From assembly GCA_001414485.1 (NCBI GenBank), contig LLEY01000217.1, positions 25,297-89,296 of the forward strand: a stretch of 64,000 nt of DNA, given 5' to 3'. Positions 56,101 to 64,000 of the stretch are shown piece after piece. Position 1 is the first letter of the stretch. Each line of letters starts with the position of its first letter. This stretch comes from Calycina herbarum. Taxonomy: Eukaryota > Ascomycota > Leotiomycetes > Helotiales > Pezizellaceae. The notes beneath the pieces are model-generated. The model searched no databases and was not told the origin of the DNA. It worked only from the letters and a program-made list of their open reading frames with translations. Both the position numbers and the translations under genes were made by a program.

Positions 56101-59100
56101 CCTGCCGTTCGAAAATCCGAAGCCTTCCGGTGGGCAAAATAGAGTGAGTACCAAGTTCCATGCTAACATAGTTGATTTCTATACCTCAGGCAAGGACTTC
56201 TGTACTCTAGAGAGGAAGAGCCCAATCAACCGTAGGTAATGAGGACACCGTTCTCCCACTTTTTTCTCTCAAGTCACTCCTGAATCACTCCTGAAACTCC
56301 AGCATTTGTCCTCTGCTGAATCCCGAGACATTTTTTGATAGGCAATACTGACTCGCCCATCTTCTAGACATAATATACGAGAAAGAAGGAGGTCCCGATA
56401 AGGTTATGGAGAATGCAAAGAACAGGTGGGAACTTGAAGACATTGAACTAGAACATCGATTCAGATGGATACATCTGCCAGCAAACAACGTATGTCGTGC
56501 TTTATTTGCTTCATTTCTCGAACTAGCATTCTTTTTCTTCATTTTAGAAGAACGTCCACACTTCACGTAGTATTGAGTATATTGTTTTTATATGAAGCAG
56601 TCCTCACAAATTGTCCGCGATTAGCTAACAACGGAACTTTGCAGTGGACCTGGGCAAATGTAAGATAAAGGAATCCCTACACGGCACTTCTGACATTTCT
56701 ACAGCATCTAATAACCAGGATTTCATCCGAATCGAGGTTATCCGCTATGGACTACACAGAATTGCGCAACTTTATCGACCTGAACCGGCGTAAGCACCAA
56801 GGGAAACCGCATTGTAGGTTCATGTATCCAGCAGTGACGGTAAGACAACTAGGAATATCATCAAATTTGTATGGTGCATACAACTAACAATACCTAAAGT
56901 TTGAGAGCAACGAGTTTCATTCCGGAGAGGGTGCGAATATTCCCAGGCTGCGCGCTGAAGCGAAGAAGAAGAAGAGACTTATAGCACAAGACACAGAGAA
57001 GTCCAAAAGGTACGCCATACAATGGGGTTTAGGCGATATTAGATTTAACGAATATGCGTAGTAAACGTCCAGGCGCTACCGGACTTCAGAACACCACAGA
57101 GCATGATTACACGCAACAGCTCGAGAGGGGGACAGAGGTTCCTCAACTTGGAAATGCCCAGAGGCCTACAGACTCGAACCCAACGTCAAATATTAAGTCT
57201 GAGGCTGAGCCTACCGAATCCAAGCCATCCGTCGACCAGAGAATTGTGATTTTAGGGAAACCGACACAAAAAACCACGCGGAAAGAGACAGATGAAAAGC
57301 CGAAAGTTATGGAAACGAAGGCTTCGTCTCACCTAAAGGGATCCAAGTTACTACTTTCGGTAAATACTCAGCTAATACATCCCACGACTCCTTGACTACT
57401 TACTCACAACATTTCAGATGCCATTTCTTACATTCCAAACCGTAAAGAGCCATAGGACCCTGAGACAAACCATTCGACTCGCGAGAGCGGTTGAAAAGTT
57501 AAAGAAAAGTCAAGGGGGCGACAAGGCGAGCTCTCTAGATGAAGAAGACAAAATACGACAGGAAGCTCGCTACGAGATGCTCCAAGATGAAATATACGAA
57601 GGCCTCATACTATTACATGATTCCGGAAGTGTGCATTTTGACAGGTTGAATAACATCACGGAAAATCCAGTATTGGACAGAATGAAAAAGGAGGATGGCG
57701 TTGTTTGGCTTGAGTCCTTGAAAAAAGATGTTTATGGAATTATAAGGGGAACCACCAACTCTGCATCTCCCCAAACTCTTGAATGGCTTGAAAGGTTCCT
57801 CGATGCAATAGAAATAGTGTATCGAGGGGCCGTTAATGTTACCAAGCCGGATCCACTTTCTATGGACAAACAGGAATTGCTTATGGAGCATTATATCAAG
57901 CCAAACGATGTGGACGGTCTCCATGTCTCTCGAACGTTGGATCAATATTACTACTCGGCCCTCGCAGATACAAGCCGAAGAGACGTGGACCAAGTTGCGA
58001 GGAGATACCAGGCACGGAGAGTTGCCGAATGGCCGAAAGAGACAATCAAAACAAAGTCTTCATCTCTCCGCGACCGAGTCACCAAGTTAAGAGAAAGTAG
58101 AAAATTTCCGAAGAAGCTCAAGACGAGGGACAAAGGATCAACTGAGAACAACAAGAGGAGTGACAAGATAGAGTGGGAAGACGACCCTGGCGCCAAAATT
58201 GCAATGGTAGATCAGCTTTGGCTTTGGATCGTCGATGACGGCAAGAAAAGTATGATAACATCCGCTCTCTGGGAGATGGCGCATCAATTTAACATCTTAC
58301 AGAAACTGCCATTTCCTGTTTCCCCCGAGGTTGGGACTCGGAGACCAAAAATGGGCCTCACATGGATTTACTTGATAAAATTTGCAATCACATCCATGAT
58401 GACTCAAGACCACATATCACAAGTGTTTATCACCTCGCCACATTAATTACAAGCTTCTGTATATCATACATTGATGATTGCAAAGCAAATATTGAAGGTT
58501 GCGAAGACTCCTTTTTTGATATGTTTTCAGGCTCCATTGGAATAGTGGCAAGTAAATTCATATTATGTATATTATATATAACAAAACTAACTTCCACCAC
58601 AGGCTGACGAGGAGGTGAAATGTTTCGAAACTTTCAAAAAGGACCTTGATAGGAGTCGTACGAACAAAAGCGACAGCGCTAAGCCCGAATTCAATATCAT
58701 AAAGGAGATTGCATTACTCGAGGAATGCAAGGATATCCGCGATGAGCTCAACATCTTGGAAAGCATTCTAGGAGACCAAAAGGCTTGTTTGAACAAGTTG
58801 TTGGATGTGGTTGCTGGACGACAACCTAAAGACAAGGACAGTGTTGAGAAGGATCCCGTGCTTAATTACTATCGTGAGAGAAGTGATGTTAACATGAGAA
58901 TCGAGAAAGTGAAGAAGATGGATACGGATACCACTACAACATACGCCTCTGTAAGAGCTCTCAACCCCATCTAAACAAAGACTGAACTTCGCTGACACAC
59001 GTAGATCAACTATCTCCTTGACTTGAAGCAAAAGAATGCCAATCTCATCGAAGCGTCCCAGTATGTATCATTCAAATTTGGAGATATATAAAGAAATGCT

Positions 59101-59735
59101 AACAAATTTCAAGGGCTAGAGAACAAGCTGAGCAGACCACGAAACAGGGAAGAACAATTATGTTCTTCACTATTGTTACTATTATTTTCGTAGGTCTTAT
59201 TGAGAAATCGATCAGGCATCAAAGTTGACCTTTGTTTAGCTACCACTCTCTTTCTTTTCATCTCTGTATGCGTTGCATATAGAGTCATTCTCACACATTG
59301 GTGATGGCGACGATTGGATATACCAAGACAAGTGGATCTTTCCACGTATATGTGAGCTTATCCTATCATCAAACATTGAAATATACGATACTGACATAAA
59401 CAACAGTCGGCACATCTGCAGCAATTGGTCTACCTTTAATTTTGTTAGCCATTAACATTAACGCCTGGAGAGATGTGAAACCCATTCGCAGCAAGGAATG
59501 GCGGGACAAACGCCGAGAACAGTTAAATGACATGTATAGGAGATATATGAAACCCATCCGCGGTAAAGAGTGGTGGGACAAACGCCTAAAACAGTTGAAT
59601 ATATATAGGACGAAGGATAAGTCACCTCAACTGGCTCCGGTGCGACAAACAATTTCGCCTACTGTCACTCCATCACAGATTGAGAGCCAGGTGTTTGATA
59701 AACAACCGGAAAGCGAGACGAAAGGTGACAGATGA
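53151..59735 (+). pseudogene. Ankyrin-repeat / CorA-like membrane protein, 5' frameshift
   Basis: Thirteen exons by my reading: 53151-56231, 56368-56489, 56645-56659, 56705-56839, 56900-57009, 57062-57359, 57418-58249, 58303-58547, 58603-58950, 59005-59060, 59114-59189, 59240-59351, 59407-59735. About twenty ankyrin repeats (GxTPLWxAxxxG, LLxxGAD) fill the first 850 residues. Then come the family motifs FRWIHLPANN, MPFLTFQT, RTLDQYYYSALADTSRRD, MVDQLWLWIVDD and CFPRGWD. A coiled coil follows, then two membrane segments (GRTIMFFTIVTIIFLPLSF; TSAAIGLPLILLAI) placed as in CorA-type Mg2+ channels, but without a GMN loop. From ATG 53151 the frame ends at TAG 53214; CTCAATA occurs twice, 8 bp apart (53193, 53201), and ignoring one 8-bp unit puts ATG and the main frame in register (1916 codons). 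The ankyrin frame itself has no ATG before 53240. It could be a null allele, or use another start. Confidence 0.82.
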
Positions 59736-62700
59736 CTAGGGAGAATATACAATGCCTGGTGGATGTTTTCATCAATATTCTATGAAGTTGGGTAATATAA
59801 AAGGTTCATAGTTCTCTCACCCATATCACTGACCTGTAATTCGGACCCCAACTTATGGGGTCACATGATTCACCCCCCTTGTATTCCCATACAATATTGC
59901 ATCGATAGAAACAAGAGGTATCTCGGGGGAGACTGAAACATCTCCGAATTAGTTCTTATGCCTGTTGTTTCGTATGCCAATCTGTCGCGCTCCGTTCTGA
60001 CGTTTAAGGTGCCACAGCATCTGTTGTCACTCATCCGGTATGCTACACGCGCTACACAACATTAAATGTACCGAGATTTTGCAAGGCACTCAATTTAAAA
60101 CCGGTGACACTTATATGAGCTCGCCGATCTACCCCGCAGTCTATTCTCCTTCCGATTTTGGATCTGACTGCTGGGATTGTTGCACTGCTTTGGTGGTAAG
60201 TTGGTCACTTTCTCGTTTTGGTATGCTGCGCCGATTTGATATTCCAGGTGTATCACGTTGTTATTGTAGGGAGTGAATGAACCCAAAAGTTGGACTCAAT
60301 AGAAGATTTTGAAAAACGTTGCTTATTGTTTAGGGATTTTGCACGAGACCGAGATTTCTTCGATGTCAAAAAATTAACTATCCTTCCAACCCAGGATTAA
60401 ATGTGGGGGTTTCCTAAATTTAGCAGTGGCTTAGAGTTGGAAAGAATTGAAGTATTGACAATCTCGGATCATTTCATTCGTAATCTACGATGCACAACAG
60501 AGAGAGGCACAGCGATATGCGGGGTTACAATACTTGATCGCCGGTGGCTTATCGCATGCGATACAACAGAGATGATTCTTCATACGACTGCCCAGATTTA
60601 CAGGCCTTGAAATCGAGCTGGGTCTAGACTTTGTATTTGTGGAATTAATTACGGAGACTACTTCCCAGCCCGCGGAGCGCCGCGGAGCGGTTCGTATTTG
60701 TGTTTGTGGAAGAGGGTATACACTATGCCCTGATATAAGGTTGCATCACTACGTATAAAATACCCTGCCTGACCGGATTGTGGGCACATAATAAAATCCC
60801 CGCTCGCCACGATACTGACTGATAAGCGGGATTTTACGATGGTGATCAGCGCTGCACGACTTAATTGTGATCGATCTACGAAATATATTATAGATACATC
60901 CCCGACGGGGTTTGTCGCATCTACTCATTGCTATCTAGTGAGTTCTTTTAGATTGCGTAAGCCGCAGGCAGCTGCCGAGACGATGACTCTCCCTTGTGTT
61001 TTTGATCCCTGGATCAAATTATTGATCAGTACCGGTTTCTTTTCCCTGAGCCACATTTCCTGCTCGCTTCGCCGTAACGCCAACTCTCACTATCGAAAGT
61101 TTGCATATTATATGCTTCCCAACGGGATCCGGACCTATCCTGAGCTTAATAACTCTTCCGGTATGAAAGCAATGGTGTTTTGTATCGACATAAACAAGAT
61201 TGTGCCCTCTACATCACCATTAAGTCGCAGATAGATCAAAGGTATCGCACTGTTTTCAAGGTTGCTGTAAGGGTAAACATCCTAACTGTACGAGCAACTG
61301 TCCACGAAGTACTCCAATTCCGCTTACTTTATCGTTACTCGCGACAAATTTATCAAAAGCCTTCAACCCCGATTCGGTGTCCCATTAATTAATTCATCAG
61401 CAACCATCAAAGCCTCATTCTTATCCGCTATATCAGCCCCGTATGAAACAACCACTTACAACGCGATCCCCTAAGCAAGCCATCTTTTATCAGCAAGACA
61501 TTCTATTTTTGTTCACCTATCCTATCCTTTCAGGCTTCAACTAGAGCCCCCAATTTCCAGTTCAAGTGGTCGATTACCCCGCTTTTGCCTTCGACCTTCC
61601 GTAAAATTCTCCTGACGCAAAGAGTAAGACTGAGAGCAATGGATACGGTGCTTGGGTATGGTGTGTAGCTTTCCGAATTTGACATGTATGTAGGTCTTTT
61701 ATATGAAACTTGAGTCATCATAGTGTTCTCTTTCGTTAGTTTTCTAAACTACATAAAATGTTACTTCCTGGTTTTCTTGCTTCTCTACAGCAATATTTTA
61801 GTTATCATGACCAAAAAAAGAACCCAATTCTACTTTGGAACCATTGGCATTTCATGTCTGCATACACTCCGAGAATTGCTCCCTGAGCTTTTTTTTCCGA
61901 CGACAAAGAAAACCTTGGAGGGTTTTCTCGTATCCTTCTTGCTTGACTGCTGGGTCTCCGATATAAAACAGAGCAATGCATTTAAGAATTTTTGTAATTG
62001 TCACTTGTCCCTCATTTTTCTTAAACTATGAACTTATTGGTACTAAATTATCGAGTGGGCGAGACAAAAACCACGATCGATTTACCTTCCTCATTTGTAA
62101 AGCTCCACTTCTTCAGATCCCCGATGATAATGCACAACATTTCTGACAGCGAATCCTACCGATCCCAACAAAAATCGCACACTGAGGAAAGTTTTCAAAT
62201 TCGAAAAAGGCATCAGTGAGGGAAAAACCGGCTAATCCCGAAGGATTCGGTACGAGGCTCGGTGACTGACCATGAAAAGCGAATTACGAGAGTGATGCTA
62301 CGATAAGTAAGTTTCACTGTTCAGATTAAGTAGCTGCCAGATAAGCAGTTTGCATTGCAGCAGGATTCAAATAAAAGAAATGTCAGAAGCTTAATAGAAG
62401 GGTTACGTCAATAGGCGACTGAGCTGAATTATGCAGGGGAGACGATCCATTCTTTGAAACAGAAAGATTTCGGAAACCGAGTAATGGGAAGGGTTACTCA
62501 GCTTGATTTAGTGGTAGACTTACGATTTCAATTTAGTCTCAACACAGAGAGAGAAGCTGGAAATGCTGGGTTTGAGTGAGATTTCACGTTATGGCGTTGT
62601 CTCATATCTGGGTTCATCAAGGTTTCCAAAAAAGAATCCTCAGGGCAGCAGGAAGAAAAGATTTTACCGCCAATTAAAGAGAGAACGTGGAAGAAAAACT

Positions 62701-63493
62701 GCTTGTCGGTACTGCCGGCATAATGTCCAAAAGAGAAAGGAAGGTAGTTAAAATTTCTCACTCTTTATTCGTGTAACATTCTTGCCCCAAGAACCTAGAA
62801 GCAAGAAATATGCATGCAGGTACGATTATAATTGTATGCACCTTAGTCCCTATCAAATCCACCTTTCCCATTTGGAGTTCCCAAAATCAAATCGAAGAGT
62901 TCACGATTCTCGGGTCGTACATGATATAAAGCAAGATACCAGCATCGTTATATTAACCGTCCCCGCCTTCCACAGATTTGGCCCAATACCCCTGTACCAA
63001 GTTTCGACCCTGCATGGTCCCAAGCATATCCAGGCAACCAAAATACCACACATTTTTCCCCCCAAAAGTAAAAGTCCGCTTAACATGTGAGATTTAATAG
63101 CTGAAAATCAGCTTGGGTGTCCGCAACAGGAAGCGAGTTCGCGGGGAGGGTGGTGGCAACCACGTCCCGCTGTCGTGGCATCAAGTATGTGGAAATCATC
63201 CACCTGCAGCCGAGAAAATCCTATTCGATGCCGCGTATGCGAAAAATTGAAATGGCACATATTGAAAGTAAGGATGGTTAGATGGGAGTGATTGAAAATG
63301 GAAGCTTCCGTCGGAGAGCCCATAAAAGATTTCTATATAATGCTGGAGTTCTGCCAGTATTTTGACGTAAACTTTTGTACTGCATCCCACACAACTAGAC
63401 AAACTTCGCCCACCAACAGCTTCAATTCTTCTTTCCCAGAGATTTTTATAGGAAAATTACTCCACTCTTATCTCAATTTGAACTTTTCTCAAT
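59736..63493. other. Gene-poor region
   Basis: 3.7 kb with no convincing gene. The longest + ORF (60839-61234, 131 aa) and those at 62563-62751 and 61723-62031 lack a start context, family motif or splice extension, and I treat them as chance. Notable are GC-rich direct words GCGGAGCGCC/GCGGAGCGG at about 60680 and a hairpin at 60792-60836. Base composition is ordinary, so this is not RIP-treated repeat. Confidence 0.5.
60792..60836. other. Imperfect hairpin
   Basis: TAAAATCCCCGCT and AGCGGGATTTTA pair as a 12-bp stem with one bulged C around a 20-nt loop. It is not next to a known gene end, and its function is unknown. Confidence 0.4.
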
Positions 63494-63725
63494 ATGAAGT
63501 TCCAAATCCTCTCGACCATGCTTTGCGTCTTCCTTGGTGTCACCAATGCTTTCCCAGTAGCCATCTGTATGTTCTTAACTTGCATACCTGTAGTTCACGC
63601 GAGAAGATGAAAACATGTCAAGAATTGAGCTAATATAAATTAAATTAGCTTCTTTGGACAGGAAAGATGTCGGTGTTGCAGCCACGGCTTTAACTTGCGA
63701 CGAGCAATACCATGAAGGGTGTTGA
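63494..63725 (+). CDS. Candidate small secreted protein (49 aa)
   Basis: Exon 1 is 63494-63566 and encodes a clear signal peptide, MKFQILSTMLCVFLGVTNAF. A donor GTATGT at 63567 and acceptor ATTAG at 63646-63648 bound an 82-nt intron. Exon 2 (63649-63725) adds SLDRKDVGVAATALTCDEQY and ends HEGC before TGA. The mature part has only two cysteines, so it may be a truncated or partly decayed effector-like gene, or have another intron I cannot see. A TATATAATG word at about 63336 suits a promoter 160 bp upstream. The call rests on the signal peptide and splice sites alone. Confidence 0.45.
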
Positions 63726-63985
63726 AAGCCGTCCCCTCACGATTCTACATTTTCGGCATAAAAAATTTCCCGGCATCCTCCCTTTCCAATTCCAACAACG
63801 AATTCGAAAACTCGCCACATCTATATCGTTGAAGACCCCCTCATACCAGACGACGCTGAATACATGTTTCACGAAGGAATAAGGTTTCCCCAGAAGACGC
63901 ATTGACTGTTGGTGAAATGTTGGTCTAGATCTCTGTGCGACGAAGTATTGGTTCCCAAAAAATATTTCTTTTTCCTCACCACCCC

Positions 63986-64000
63986 GGGGGGGGGGGGGGG
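63986..64000. repeat. Poly-G run at the right edge
   Basis: Fifteen G in a row after ACCCC end the window. It could be a genuine homopolymer, continuing beyond the window, or a sequencing or assembly artefact. Confidence 0.7.

Noticed and set aside
60839..61234. 131-aa ORF as a gene
   Set aside because: No recognisable motif, signal or splice continuation; composition is not distinct from neighbouring non-coding frames.

Overview
The window reads as chromosomal DNA of a filamentous ascomycete (Pezizomycotina). The evidence is short GT-AG introns of about 50 nt, a highly reducing fungal polyketide synthase, fungal-only families (modin-like, 2EXR, ankyrin/CorA-like, AAA with a long fungal N-terminal region), and DNA transposons degraded in the way repeat-induced point mutation (RIP) degrades them. 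The family mix would suit a Leotiomycete, but the sequence alone does not fix the class.

Layout. 1-6932: 3' part of a highly reducing PKS (KS-AT-DH-dead MT-ER-KR-ACP); its start lies beyond the left edge. 6933-15222: a decayed accessory stretch with a small hypothetical gene, a MITE, and a host gene split by a Tc1-like transposon with 38-bp inverted repeats and a TA duplication. A hAT transposon with an 8-bp duplication sits just past the end of that gene, inside a decayed coding repeat. 15541-17764: a fungal AAA ATPase on the minus strand. 18791-34721: an AT-rich RIP island made of two Helitron-like copies in direct head-to-tail tandem. Copy A holds a ruined Rep-helicase gene. Copy B lost about 4.3 kb of that gene at a 4-bp microhomology and later received a 7.5-kb chromodomain-bearing Gypsy retrotransposon, itself ruined. 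35091-59735: ordinary gene space with a secreted beta-propeller phytase, a modin-like membrane protein, a GPI-anchored protein with two six-cysteine modules, an amino-acid permease with an amber stop, an XLF/Nej1-type end-joining factor, a pair of 2EXR genes (one broken), and a giant ankyrin-repeat/CorA-like membrane protein whose 5' end is frameshifted by an 8-bp duplication. 59736-64000 is gene-poor, with one candidate small secreted protein near the right edge.

The genes do not form one pathway. The PKS is probably one end of a biosynthetic cluster that continues to the left; no tailoring enzyme or regulator is visible to its right. The main story is genome decay. Nested transposons date one another (Helitron, then tandem copy, then deletion; retroelement into copy B), and three neighbouring host genes carry stop or frameshift lesions. 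Two of these are TGG to TAG changes in the CpA-to-TpA context that RIP favours. A MITE family with ACAGTAAAAGCGGCAGTA-type ends occurs three times across the window.
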